NCBI GenBank assembly: GCA_965228045.1
Contig: OZ245789.1
Span: 2,976,001 to 3,040,000, forward strand
DNA: 64,000 bases
Direction: 5' to 3'
DNA from: JANQEU01 sp965228045
GTDB taxonomy: Bacteria; Bacteroidota; Bacteroidia; Cytophagales; Cyclobacteriaceae
Shown here: positions 52,103-60,906 of the stretch, one piece after another
Layout of the letters: each line of letters begins with the position of its first letter
How positions within the stretch are numbered: the first letter of the stretch is position 1
The notes under the pieces: model-generated
Databases searched by the model: none
Told to the model about the DNA's origin: nothing
The model's input: only the letters and a program-made list of their open reading frames with translations
Translations under genes and position numbers: made by a program

Positions 52103-52729
52103 ATGGTGGTTGTGAAGGAAGCATGCATTGAGACTTTAGAGCAAGCATTGAATGCCGAAAAAAAGGGTGCGGATCAGCTGGAATTGTGTGCCGATCTGGA
52201 TGAAGATGGTCTTACACCTCCCCAGGATCTTGTGGAAGATGTACTGGATTCTGTAAGCATTCCTGTAAAGGTCATGATCAGAAACAGGCCTGGTGATTTT
52301 TACCATGGGGCGGAAGATATAGAGGCCATGTGCAAATCAATCAGAGAGCTTAGTAACCTGGATGTCGATCATTTCGTCCTTGGATCATTGACGGAAAACG
52401 ATGAAATATATCTGAGTGCTATTCAACGAATGGTCAATTGTAATCCTGGTGCTACCTATACTTTTCACAAAGCCATTGACTATACCGAGGATCCCATCAA
52501 GGCCATCAGAAGACTCAAGACGGTTCCTCAGATCCAATTCATCCTGAGCTCAGGACAGGCAGAGACGGCATTCGATGGGGCCGATATGCTAAAATCCATG
52601 AATACCGAATGCCAACCCGACATTAAGCTGATTGCCGCAGGAAAGATCACAGATCAGAACCTGGACGAAGTTCGCTCAAAAATCGGCATTCGTCATTACC
52701 ATGGTAAACTCATTGTCGGTCAACTTTGA
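52103..52729 (+). CDS. cutC: CutC family protein
   Basis: The protein has 208 residues and is a TIM-barrel. It has KEACIETLEQALNAEKKGAD, QLELCADLDEDGLTPP, VKVMIRNRPGDFYH, YTFHKAIDY, IQFILSSGQAE, and LIAAGKITDQNL, all CutC signatures. CutC was linked genetically to copper tolerance but its reaction is unknown. Its TGA and the TGA of the convergent gnd gene are directly adjacent and form TGATCA at 52727-52732. Confidence 0.9.
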   Translation: MVVVKEACIETLEQALNAEKKGADQLELCADLDEDGLTPPQDLVEDVLDSVSIPVKVMIRNRPGDFYHGAEDIEAMCKSIRELSNLDVDHFVLGSLTENDEIYLSAIQRMVNCNPGATYTFHKAIDYTEDPIKAIRRLKTVPQIQFILSSGQAETAFDGADMLKSMNTECQPDIKLIAAGKITDQNLDEVRSKIGIRHYHGKLIVGQL

Positions 52730-54124
52730 TCACCATTCAGTATGAAAAATCCCATCCCGATCGATCCTTTCGTAAGTATGCGAACCGAAATGATCCCGCT
52801 GTGCCTGCACAAGGTTTAAAGGCAAGCGTTCGGATTTAATGGCATCAAAATAACTGACACAAGCCGAAAGGCACATGACCGGAACCTCGTTCTGAATGGC
52901 TGCAGCGAGTACCTTTCTGGTAGATGGTGCTGTTTCCTTTAACATCTTAGAAAGGTCAGGATCAGCGATTAGTGAGGAAAGGTCAGGATCTCTGTCATAG
53001 GCCTGGCGCATGTCCTCAAGCAATACGGATCGAATGATACAGCCACCTCTCCAGATTTTGGCTATGGTTTCCATATTCAGACCATAATTGTATTCATCGG
53101 ATGCCACTTTCAACTGAGTCATACCCTGACTATATGTTACAATAAATGCAAACAGAAGTGCATTTTCGACATCTTCAGTGGTAATACCCGTAATCTTTTC
53201 ATGTTGTCGATCATAGATGCTTGAGATATGACCTCGTGTCTCCTTTAATGATGATAATCCTCTCATGGAAACCGCCCCATCGATGGTTGGGATGGCCACT
53301 CCCAGATCCATGGCATTCTGAGAGGTCCATTTTCCGGTTCCCTTCTGCTTGGCTTTATCCAGTATGACATCCACCAGAAAATGATCGGACAAGTCGTCTT
53401 TCTTCTGAAATATCTCACTGGTAATTTCAATCAAAAAGGACTTCAACCTACCCTCATTCCATTGTGTGAACACCTTGTTCAAATCCTCGTTTTCCAACCC
53501 CACCAGGTTTTTCAATAGATCGTAGCTTTCCGCAATAAGCTGCATCAATCCATATTCGATGCCATTATGGACCATTTTTACATAATTGCCTGCTGATGTA
53601 GCACCCATGTAGTCTACACATGGTTCTCCATTTACTTTGGCCGAAGCGGCCTCAAATACAGGTCTTATTATCTCATATGCATCCCGGTCTCCTCCGGGCA
53701 TAATGCTGGGTCCAAATCGGGCGCCTTTTGCCCCTCCGGAAACGCCTGATCCGAAAAAATGAATACCCTTTTCTTTTAAGTAAGCTTCCCTCCTGTTGGT
53801 GTCCTCATAAAAAGAATTTCCCCCGTCAATTAGCAGGTCACCTTCATCCAAAAGCGGCAAAAGATCTTCAATGACTGAGTCCACTGGTCCACCTGCCGGG
53901 ACCAGCATCATTATTTTTCTGGGCTGTGATAGATTTTTCACAAACTCCTTTTTATCTGTGGTACCGCTTACTTTTTCCTCATCTCCTTCATTCTTTAAGG
54001 CTGATACTTTTTCCGGATCGGTATCCAATCCATATGCACTGAACCCATTGTCCGCTACATTCAAAATAAAATTGCGGCCCATTACTCCCAGACCTACAAG
54101 ACCAAAATCGTATTGATTTGACAT
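52730..54124 (-). CDS. gnd: 6-phosphogluconate dehydrogenase (decarboxylating)
   Basis: This 464-residue enzyme has the NADP-binding VGLGVMGRNFILNVADNGFS, a catalytic region with GNYVKMVHNGIEYGLMQLIA (Lys and Asn), GVSGGAKGARFGPSIMPGGD, and the C-terminal HTYERIDRDGIFHTEW tail. It oxidises 6-phosphogluconate to ribulose 5-phosphate and CO2, making NADPH. It diverges from the zwf-pgl-gntK operon, so the whole oxidative branch lies together. Length is normal (about 470). Confidence 0.95.
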   Translation of the reverse strand: MSNQYDFGLVGLGVMGRNFILNVADNGFSAYGLDTDPEKVSALKNEGDEEKVSGTTDKKEFVKNLSQPRKIMMLVPAGGPVDSVIEDLLPLLDEGDLLIDGGNSFYEDTNRREAYLKEKGIHFFGSGVSGGAKGARFGPSIMPGGDRDAYEIIRPVFEAASAKVNGEPCVDYMGATSAGNYVKMVHNGIEYGLMQLIAESYDLLKNLVGLENEDLNKVFTQWNEGRLKSFLIEITSEIFQKKDDLSDHFLVDVILDKAKQKGTGKWTSQNAMDLGVAIPTIDGAVSMRGLSSLKETRGHISSIYDRQHEKITGITTEDVENALLFAFIVTYSQGMTQLKVASDEYNYGLNMETIAKIWRGGCIIRSVLLEDMRQAYDRDPDLSSLIADPDLSKMLKETAPSTRKVLAAAIQNEVPVMCLSACVSYFDAIKSERLPLNLVQAQRDHFGSHTYERIDRDGIFHTEW

Positions 54125-54233
54125 AAATGCTTTGAGATAATATCTTCTATAAACTAACTTCCGCCATCAACGGTTTACAACTCTGAATTTAGTACGAAAC
54201 TATAAAAATCGCCGGTTTAAATTTCCCTGACAC

Positions 54234-55751
54234 ATGAATTCAATCGAAAATCAGATCCTGGTTATATTTGGTGCGTCTGGCGACCTTACGCAGCGGAAGC
54301 TCATTCCGGCAGTTCACAACCTTTTTTGCAGAAAATATCTTCCGGAAACATACATCGTTCTGGGCATCGGAAGGACGGAGTTTTCGGATGATGAATTTCG
54401 CAAAAAAGTGGTACACGAAAATGATCATCTGAAAAAATCCAGTAAAAAGGAACAAGATGATTTTGCCAGTATGATTTATTATCAGTCACTGGATACCAGC
54501 GATCCTAAAGACTATTCAAAATTAAGCGATAGACTTGAAGACCTAACTGGTGACTCAGAAATCGATCAAAACATTATCTTTTACCTTTCGACCCCACCCA
54601 AACTTTATAGTTCTATTGCCAGAAATCTGGCAGAAGTGGACCTGAACAGTGAGAAGAAAGGCTGGAAACGACTGATCGTTGAAAAACCATTTGGATATGA
54701 CCTGGCTTCGGCCAAAGGACTCAATCGGGATTTATTGGACTACTTTTTTGAAGATCAGATCTACCGGATAGATCATTATCTGGGAAAAGAGACCGTCCAA
54801 AACATCATTGTGACGCGATTTGCCAATAGCATATTCGAACCGCTGTGGAATCGCAATTACATACACCGTGTGGAGATAACCAGTGCAGAAAGTGTCGGGG
54901 TCGAAAAACGCGGAGGTTACTACGATGGATCAGGAGCTTTGCGGGATATGATACAGAACCATTTGCTTCAGCTACTGGCGCTTGTCGCAATGGAACCTCC
55001 TCAGCGCATTGAAGCAAATGCCATCAGGAATGAGAAACTGAAACTCTTTCAGTCATTAAGACCACTGACCGAAGAAAAGATCAGAACTGACGTCATAAGA
55101 GGTCAGTACCTGGCCTCAAAGATCAAAGGTGACTCGGTCAAAGGATATCGTGAGGAGAAAGGTGTAGATCCGGATTCCAGAACGGAAACTTTCGCCGCTT
55201 TAAAGTTTTACATCGATAACTGGCGCTGGGCGGATGTTCCTTTTTATATCCGAACCGGTAAGCGTCTTCCAACACGCGTCTCGGAGGTGGTCATTCATTT
55301 CAAACCGAACCATCACCATCTTTTCAATATGGAAAGACTGCGGGATAATCATAACATCCTGGTATTCAGAATACAACCTGATGAGGGAATCCTTGTGAAG
55401 TTTGGGTTGAAAGTCCCCGGGGCTGGATTTGAGGTGGATACCGTGAATATGGACTTCTTGTATGATAAACTTACCGACAAATATGTACCGGAGGCCTACG
55501 AAAGACTTATACTGGATTGTATGCAAGGTGATGCCACACTTTATGCCAGAGGGGACAGTGTTGAAGCTGCCTGGGAGTTTATAGATCCTATACTCCAGGC
55601 ATGGGAAAATGACAAAACATTACCAATTTACGGATACCCGAGTGGAACCTGGGGACCTGAAAATGTGGATGACCTGATTGAAGGAGAAGGCATGATGTGG
55701 CGCTATCCTTGCAAGAACTTAACCAACGATGGAAATTATTGTGAATTATGA
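54234..55751 (+). CDS. zwf: Glucose-6-phosphate 1-dehydrogenase
   Basis: The protein has 505 residues with the nucleotide-binding LVIFGASGDLTQRKLIPAVH and the substrate motif YRIDHYLGKETVQNI (H181, K185 within it). EKPFGYDLASA is the typical conserved Lys-Pro loop, and WADVPFYIRTGKRLPTRVSE is the tetramer-core segment. It converts glucose 6-phosphate to 6-phosphogluconolactone with NADP. Its stop overlaps the start of pgl by 4 bp. A candidate promoter was not resolved in the 109-bp spacer to gnd. Confidence 0.95.
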   Translation: MNSIENQILVIFGASGDLTQRKLIPAVHNLFCRKYLPETYIVLGIGRTEFSDDEFRKKVVHENDHLKKSSKKEQDDFASMIYYQSLDTSDPKDYSKLSDRLEDLTGDSEIDQNIIFYLSTPPKLYSSIARNLAEVDLNSEKKGWKRLIVEKPFGYDLASAKGLNRDLLDYFFEDQIYRIDHYLGKETVQNIIVTRFANSIFEPLWNRNYIHRVEITSAESVGVEKRGGYYDGSGALRDMIQNHLLQLLALVAMEPPQRIEANAIRNEKLKLFQSLRPLTEEKIRTDVIRGQYLASKIKGDSVKGYREEKGVDPDSRTETFAALKFYIDNWRWADVPFYIRTGKRLPTRVSEVVIHFKPNHHHLFNMERLRDNHNILVFRIQPDEGILVKFGLKVPGAGFEVDTVNMDFLYDKLTDKYVPEAYERLILDCMQGDATLYARGDSVEAAWEFIDPILQAWENDKTLPIYGYPSGTWGPENVDDLIEGEGMMWRYPCKNLTNDGNYCEL

Positions 55752-56461
55752 CAAAACCAGATGTAAGGATATATAACGATCCCGATAAGGTTGCAAGGGC
55801 ATTTGCCGACTTCCTGTTAGAGCTTTGCCAGAAAGAAAAGGAGCACAATATTGCACTATCGGGTGGATCTACACCCAGGTTATTATTTGAGCTTTTAGCC
55901 GGGGAGTATCAGAAAAAATTACCCTGGGAAAAGATGAAGTTTTATTGGGGAGACGAGCGATGTGTGCCGCCTGACCATCCCGAGAGCAATTACCGGATGA
56001 CGAAGGAGACCCTTCTGGATAAGGTGTTAATTCCGGAACCCAATGTTCACAGAGTACTAGGTGAAGCGGAGCCAGCGGTGGAGGCAATCAGGTACAGCAA
56101 TGAAATAAGTCGGTTCGTCCCGGAGGTGGATGACAAAGCCTGCTTTGACCTGATCATACTGGGGATGGGTTCTGATGGACACACTGCATCCATTTTTCCG
56201 CATGAAATGAACCACCTGGAATCGCGACTGACTTGTGACGTCGCCACTCATCCTGAATCCGGTCAGAAAAGAATTACCTTAACGGGTCCAGTGATTAATA
56301 ATGCCCGCAACGTGGCTTTCCTTGTCACGGGAGAATCAAAAAAAGAAAAAGCAGACACCATCCTGAATGACAAACCAGGTGCTGATTCTTATCCTGCTTA
56401 TCATGTGAAACCTCGTGGTTCCTTATATTGGTTTTTGGACAAGGCTGCTTTCGGAAAATGA
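55748..56461 (+). CDS. pgl: 6-phosphogluconolactonase
   Basis: The 237-residue DevB-type enzyme has ALSGGSTPRLLFELLA, FYWGDERCVPPDHPESNYRM-like metal and substrate segments, LILGMGSDGHTASIFPH and a C-terminal SLYWFLDKAA. It hydrolyses 6-phosphogluconolactone, the product of Zwf. Its start overlaps the zwf stop by 4 bp and its stop overlaps the gntK start (ATGA at 56458-56461), so the three are a tightly coupled operon. Confidence 0.93.
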   Translation: MTKPDVRIYNDPDKVARAFADFLLELCQKEKEHNIALSGGSTPRLLFELLAGEYQKKLPWEKMKFYWGDERCVPPDHPESNYRMTKETLLDKVLIPEPNVHRVLGEAEPAVEAIRYSNEISRFVPEVDDKACFDLIILGMGSDGHTASIFPHEMNHLESRLTCDVATHPESGQKRITLTGPVINNARNVAFLVTGESKKEKADTILNDKPGADSYPAYHVKPRGSLYWFLDKAAFGK

Positions 56462-56946
56462 CCAAGCCACTGATTGTTGTAATGGGAGTTAGTGGTTGTG
56501 GCAAATCCACAATCGGTAAAGCTCTGGCCACAAAACTTGGCGTACCATTCTTTGACGGTGATGACTTCCACCCGGAAGCCAACATCAAAAAAATGACTTC
56601 GAAGATTCCCTTGTCGGATGAAGACAGATGGCCCTGGCTGCAGACTCTTGCCAACTTATTATCAACTAACTACCATGAAAAAGGATGTGTCCTTGCTTGT
56701 TCGGCATTAAAAAAGGAATACCGAAAAATCCTTCGCATCAATGATCATGTGAAATTCCTCTTTCTTGACGTGCCCAGGGATTTGGTTACAAGTCGACAGG
56801 CTGCCAGGCTAAACCATTTCATGCCCACAGCGCTTCTTGATTCCCAATTTGCGGCTCTGGAGCCACCGGCAGACGCAATCGTAGTTGACAATAAAGGCCA
56901 GGTGGAGGACGTAGTTAAGGAAGCCGTTGATAAATTAGAATTGTAG
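56458..56946 (+). CDS. gntK: Gluconokinase (GntK/IdnK family)
   Basis: The protein has 162 residues from ATG 56458. The P-loop is GVSGCGKST (residues 10-18), with FFDGDDFHPEANIKKM after it, SDEDRWPWLQTLANLL and CSALKKEYRKILR. The GDDFHP motif is typical of gluconokinases and distinguishes them from other NMP-like kinases. It phosphorylates gluconate to 6-phosphogluconate, bypassing Zwf and Pgl and entering at Gnd. It overlaps pgl by 4 bp. Confidence 0.92.
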   Translation: MTKPLIVVMGVSGCGKSTIGKALATKLGVPFFDGDDFHPEANIKKMTSKIPLSDEDRWPWLQTLANLLSTNYHEKGCVLACSALKKEYRKILRINDHVKFLFLDVPRDLVTSRQAARLNHFMPTALLDSQFAALEPPADAIVVDNKGQVEDVVKEAVDKLEL

Positions 56947-56975
56947 GAAATCTTTACTGACTTTCCTCATTTTTG
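56945..56975 (+). terminator. Weak hairpin-plus-T-run after gntK
   Basis: AGGAAA (56945-56950) pairs with TTTCCT (56962-56967) around an 11-nt loop, then CATTTTTG follows. Position right after the gntK stop supports a rho-independent terminator, though the stem is short and AT-rich. Confidence 0.35.
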
Positions 56976-56991
56976 TACCAGTTGGAAGTTT

Positions 56992-57372
56992 TTAGCTCAG
57001 AAATAATTGATAATGCTTTTGATTATTGGTCACCAATGTAAGTTTATGAGTAATAGCAATACCCGAAATCAATATGTCTGCTATGCCAATTGTGATTCCC
57101 TTTTCACGAAGATTTGCGTAAATAACCGCTGAAGTCTGGAGGGAAGCGATCGAAAGCTTCTTCAGTTCGCATGTTGCAATAAACTTCTCAAAATTCTCTA
57201 TCTGCTTTGTGGCTTTCTTGAAGGTCAGACCTGATAAAATCTCAAAATATGTTATTTCCGAGATAGTGAACTTCTGATATTCTTTAAGGTATTTTTCAGA
57301 AACTTCTTTTACTGCTTGATTCCCTTTCAAAAAGTAAGATATGATATCCGTGTCAACAAGTGACTTGTTCAA
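56992..57372 (-). CDS. PIN domain toxin (VapC-type)
   Basis: The 126-residue PIN ribonuclease has the acidic catalytic residues in SLVDTDIISYFLKGN, TYFEILSGL and GIADILISGIAI. The length and motifs fit VapC toxins, which cleave tRNA or rRNA when the antitoxin is lost. Its start overlaps the antitoxin stop by 4 bp (57369-57372), the usual antitoxin-first order. Target RNA is unknown. Confidence 0.87.
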   Translation of the reverse strand: MNKSLVDTDIISYFLKGNQAVKEVSEKYLKEYQKFTISEITYFEILSGLTFKKATKQIENFEKFIATCELKKLSIASLQTSAVIYANLREKGITIGIADILISGIAITHKLTLVTNNQKHYQLFLS

Positions 57373-57596
57373 AATAGAGGAATTCGGTCAATCCTATCTT
57401 CTCTGTTCTTATGAAGTTTAGATGTCAGATCATTCATTTCCAATTCAGCAAAAATTCCACTAAAAGACAGTACAGATTCATTGTCGTGATGTGCCTCTAA
57501 ATCATTAATATACTCATCCAGATTTAGCAGTTTATCTTCTGGAAGGTGCTTTATCCTATTGAGAATCGAACTTCTGAGCTTTTGCTTAGTGGACAT
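57369..57596 (-). CDS. Putative antitoxin of the PIN toxin
   Basis: The protein has 75 residues. An N-terminal helical part (KLRSSILNRIKHLPEDKLLN and LDEYINDLEAH) is followed by an acidic linker and LTSKLHKNREDRIDRI, which resembles toxin-binding tails in Bacteroidota antitoxins (LHxNR pattern). No classical AbrB or RHH domain is clear. Its position directly upstream, with a 4-bp overlap, assigns it as the partner of the toxin. Confidence 0.75.
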   Translation of the reverse strand: MSTKQKLRSSILNRIKHLPEDKLLNLDEYINDLEAHHDNESVLSFSGIFAELEMNDLTSKLHKNREDRIDRIPLF

Positions 57597-57633
57597 TTTG
57601 CAATTTATACAATTTTTGGGTGGTCAGTTTCTA

Positions 57634-57777
57634 CTACTTAAACCAAATAAATGCGACAGCCATCGCTCCTATCAGTACCAAAGACCAAAAATAAGTGCTG
57701 ACAAAAGACATAAAACCATATTGACGAAAATCCATTCTTAGCAGAATTCTTTTCCAGATGTAGTTGAGTTCGGACAT
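57634..57777 (-). CDS. Small single-helix membrane protein
   Basis: A 47-residue frame from ATG (57777-57775) to TAG (57636-57634). It has an amphipathic N-terminal part (MSELNYIWKRILLRMDFRQY) and one membrane helix (YFWSLVLIGAMAVAFIWF). It fills the gap between the toxin-antitoxin pair and the permease. The coding quality is reasonable for a small membrane protein but there is no family hit I can name. Confidence 0.45.
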   Translation of the reverse strand: MSELNYIWKRILLRMDFRQYGFMSFVSTYFWSLVLIGAMAVAFIWFK

Positions 57778-57857
57778 AGTATTGAGCATTTAGGAATGCA
57801 ATGATCCGAAAGGCTCACGGCATTCCCTACGTATACTCATGGACAAAGCATGGACAG

Positions 57858-60446
57858 CTATTCCGCTCTTAGATTTTCTGCCGGATTTACCCTGGTTGCC
57901 TTTAAGATCTGACCCGCTATCGTGATGGAAATCGTCAAAAGTACAATCAGGATTGCCACTACAAATGGTAGTGGACCTGCTCCTTTTGGGTCAGGATAAA
58001 TGGAAGTTACCAACTGATCGATCAAAATAAAACCCAGAGGCGCCCCCAAAACAAAAGCCACCAGTATGATCCATACATACTGCTTACTTGCGATTTTTAC
58101 GATTGCGATGGGTGCTGCCCCAAGTACTTTCCGGACACTGAATTCCCGTAGTCTGCGCTGGATATTGAATGAAAATAATCCGTAAAGACCAAGGGTGGCC
58201 AATACAATCGTCACACCTGAAATCAATAACATAAGTGTGATGTTTGCACGGTTCTCATAAAAGAAATCATCAAAAACATCTTCCTGAAATTTTCTGTCAT
58301 AAGGATCATTTGGGGCCAGAGTGAACCAACTTTCCCTGGCAAACTCATCAACGGTCAACATTGAACCAGGATTCGATTTTACGACAAGCTGATTTCCTGA
58401 ATTCTCACGTAACCCTGAAAAAAACACTCCTTCCACAGGTCTGTAAAACGAATAATAATGGAAATCCTGTACTACGCCCACTACCGTCTTTCGGACAGAA
58501 TCATATTGAAAAACCTGGCCGATTGGATTATCCCATCCCATTTTCTCAACAAATGTCTCATTGACCACAACAGAATTTTGTAGGTCTTGTTCGGTATCTT
58601 CGATAAAACGACCTTCAATCAAAGGCAAATTCATGACCTTCTGGTAGTTCCCATCGACTTCAAAAATGATCGACTGATATTGCTCTCCCAGATAATCGTA
58701 GTTTACATAGAAATTTTGAATACCAATCTGACCACGGGTAACTGATGTTTCTGTCACCTCCGAATGATCTGCAAGCCTGGCTTTCAGTAATTCAGCCTGT
58801 TCGGAGTTTTCAACAGGGATACTGAATATGTCTTTTGGTTCATAGCCCCAATCCTTATTTGTGAAATAGTAGGCATTATCTGTGAAAACGAAACTTCCAA
58901 CAATCGTTACAAAAGCAAAGAAGAACTGAAAGCCGAGAAGAATTTTACTGAACATATTGCGCTTACCAAATCTATCGCCGCTCCTGAAAATATGAACAGG
59001 TTCGAATTTTGAAATGTAAAATGCCGGGTATGCACCGGAAATAAAGCCTGTAACGATCAAAATGGCGGCGAAGAACCCAAACATTAAAGGAAATGAGCTA
59101 AACTCAAAAGGTATATGAATTGGGATCATTTTGTTAAAAATCGGGAGTATGACGAAGTAACTAATCATCGTCCCCAGGATCATCGCAAATAAGCATTGCA
59201 ACAGATTCTCTACCATGAATTGTCCGATTATTTGCCTTCTAATTCCTCCCATTACTTTTCTCAATCCTATTTCCCTAAGCCTTTTGGTAGCCGCTGCGAC
59301 GGAAATATTCATAAAATTGAAGCATGCCAAAATCAAAATGAAAATTGAAATTACGGCAAGGGCCACTCTCCCGGCCGGGTGACTCCCATTGGAAACAGAA
59401 CTCACGATCTCAAAACTTTTTTGTGATAGCGTGGGCAGATGGAATAAATCAAACCCCGCTACCGTCCATTCACCGTTTGATGCGTTCTGCACTTCTACGT
59501 AGCTATCATATGAACTTTCAATATCAAAGGGATTAGCGTCTTCTCTAAATAATAAAAAAGTGGCATCCGTCAGGTAATTCCAACTATTTTGCTTGTCTGG
59601 CTGTGAATCGAAGAAATTTTCAATCGATAAATAAAAGTTGAAACTGAAACTGGCATTGTCCGGGTATTTATCCAGAACTGCAGAAACCACAAAACGCTTC
59701 ACCTGTCCAGAATTAAACTTAATGGTGAGCTCCTTACCTACGGGATCTTCATTGTCAAAATATTTGACTGCCATGTCATGGCTGATTACAATGCCAGACT
59801 TATTGTTCAGGGCATCTTTACTTCCGTAAAGCATCGGAAAATCAAAAATCCGGAAGAAAGAGGGGTCCGTGTAAATAAAAGATTCCGCAAAAATGTTGTC
59901 CTTGTATTTGAAGTTTGCACCGGAATATTCGATCCGGGCATAATCTTCGACTATGGGATAATCGGATTTTAACTGCGGTCCCAGTTGCATGGGTGTGTCT
60001 CCCCAGGTATTCAGTGCGTTTTCCTCCTTTACATCATTGGTTATCTGATAAATACGTTCCTTCTTTTGGTGGAAGCTGTCCATATGAAGCTGCATATCCA
60101 CGAAAATGAAAATGGTAATTCCCAGTCCAAGCGCCAATCCCAGGCCAACGATGTTAATCGTAGATGTTACCCAATGTTTCGAAATGGTCCGAAATCCTAG
60201 CTTTAGATAATTCCGAAAAAGCAATGTTCTGTCCATAGTGTATTTTGAGTTAGTCCTTTTAATATTTGTCCATCTAAAAAATCTGATGACGTCCCAGAAG
60301 AGTTTCCTCGAAGCAAAATCATATCCTCTATCCTGGTATCGTCTTTCGTAAAGCTCCTGTACATCTCCTTCTATTTCCTCCAATAATTCCGGATTGCAGT
60401 ACCATCGGAGAAACCTCATCATCCAGTTAGGCGGTCTTTTCATCAC
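57858..60446 (-). CDS. FtsX/MacB-like ABC transporter permease with prefix domain, orphan (module 2)
   Basis: This 862-residue protein has the same plan as the one at 39872. An N-terminal permease-prefix (RFLRWYCNPELLEEIEGDVQ, ELYERRYQDRG) precedes an anchor helix (NIVGLGLALGLGITIFIFVD), a MacB-type periplasmic domain and two FtsX helix sets (ALAVISIFILILACFNFMNI and LYGLFSFNIQRRLREFSVRK). No ATPase is adjacent. Its start overlaps padR by 4 bp, so regulator and permease are cotranslated. Confidence 0.87.
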   Translation of the reverse strand: MMKRPPNWMMRFLRWYCNPELLEEIEGDVQELYERRYQDRGYDFASRKLFWDVIRFFRWTNIKRTNSKYTMDRTLLFRNYLKLGFRTISKHWVTSTINIVGLGLALGLGITIFIFVDMQLHMDSFHQKKERIYQITNDVKEENALNTWGDTPMQLGPQLKSDYPIVEDYARIEYSGANFKYKDNIFAESFIYTDPSFFRIFDFPMLYGSKDALNNKSGIVISHDMAVKYFDNEDPVGKELTIKFNSGQVKRFVVSAVLDKYPDNASFSFNFYLSIENFFDSQPDKQNSWNYLTDATFLLFREDANPFDIESSYDSYVEVQNASNGEWTVAGFDLFHLPTLSQKSFEIVSSVSNGSHPAGRVALAVISIFILILACFNFMNISVAAATKRLREIGLRKVMGGIRRQIIGQFMVENLLQCLFAMILGTMISYFVILPIFNKMIPIHIPFEFSSFPLMFGFFAAILIVTGFISGAYPAFYISKFEPVHIFRSGDRFGKRNMFSKILLGFQFFFAFVTIVGSFVFTDNAYYFTNKDWGYEPKDIFSIPVENSEQAELLKARLADHSEVTETSVTRGQIGIQNFYVNYDYLGEQYQSIIFEVDGNYQKVMNLPLIEGRFIEDTEQDLQNSVVVNETFVEKMGWDNPIGQVFQYDSVRKTVVGVVQDFHYYSFYRPVEGVFFSGLRENSGNQLVVKSNPGSMLTVDEFARESWFTLAPNDPYDRKFQEDVFDDFFYENRANITLMLLISGVTIVLATLGLYGLFSFNIQRRLREFSVRKVLGAAPIAIVKIASKQYVWIILVAFVLGAPLGFILIDQLVTSIYPDPKGAGPLPFVVAILIVLLTISITIAGQILKATRVNPAENLRAE

Positions 60447-60778
60447 ACTATGTTGAATGACATATCAGGGATCCTTTGGTACATCCTAACCCGCAGACTC
60501 ATTGACTCATCCAAAACTTTCTTACCTGAAACCGTCAATGTGAAGTATCTCTTCCTTCGTCCTCCCCGCTCATTGGTAGCACCACCCATCCATGATTTGA
60601 CAAAACCTTTGGATTCCAAACGCTTGAGCACTGCATGCACGGCCGATATATTTAGATCTCTACCAGTCTCCGCTTTTATCTCATCCATGATAGAAACACC
60701 ATATGCATCTTTATACAATGACCCTACAGATAACAGGACCAATTCCTCCAGTTCTCCAATATGTTCTCCTTTGCTCAT
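60443..60778 (-). CDS. PadR family transcriptional regulator (module 2)
   Basis: The 111-residue protein is a paralogue of the regulator at 42505. Both have GELEELVLLSVGSLYKDAYG-like openings, NISAVHAVLKRLESKGFV in the recognition helix and GGATNERGGRRKRYFTLTVS in the wing. Its stop overlaps the permease start (ATGA, 60443-60446). A long inverted repeat lies just upstream (60784-60837), suggesting autorepression. Confidence 0.9.
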   Translation of the reverse strand: MSKGEHIGELEELVLLSVGSLYKDAYGVSIMDEIKAETGRDLNISAVHAVLKRLESKGFVKSWMGGATNERGGRRKRYFTLTVSGKKVLDESMSLRVRMYQRIPDMSFNIV

Positions 60779-60783
60779 AACAG

Positions 60784-60837
60784 ATTAGTTATACAAACGT
60801 GAAGGTAATATATTTGTTCTATGTTTGTATAATTAAT
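60784..60837. promoter_or_regulatory. Long inverted repeat, probable PadR operator (module 2)
   Basis: ATTAGTTATACAAAC (60784-60798) and GTTTGTATAATTAAT (60823-60837) match at 14 of 15 positions as an inverted repeat with a 24-bp spacer. The left arm starts 6 bp upstream of the padR ATG. The spacer holds ATTTGTTCTA (60812-60821), a 10-mer shared with the operator of module 1, and TATATTTG (60809-60816), an exact plus-strand TAnnTTTG that could drive the cyclophilin gene. Confidence 0.65.
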
Positions 60838-60906
60838 AGATGTTTTCTCATTAATTCCTTTGAAATAGGGTTCGCTTATGTTCTTTTTGCGACCAAATCC
60901 TGAAAA

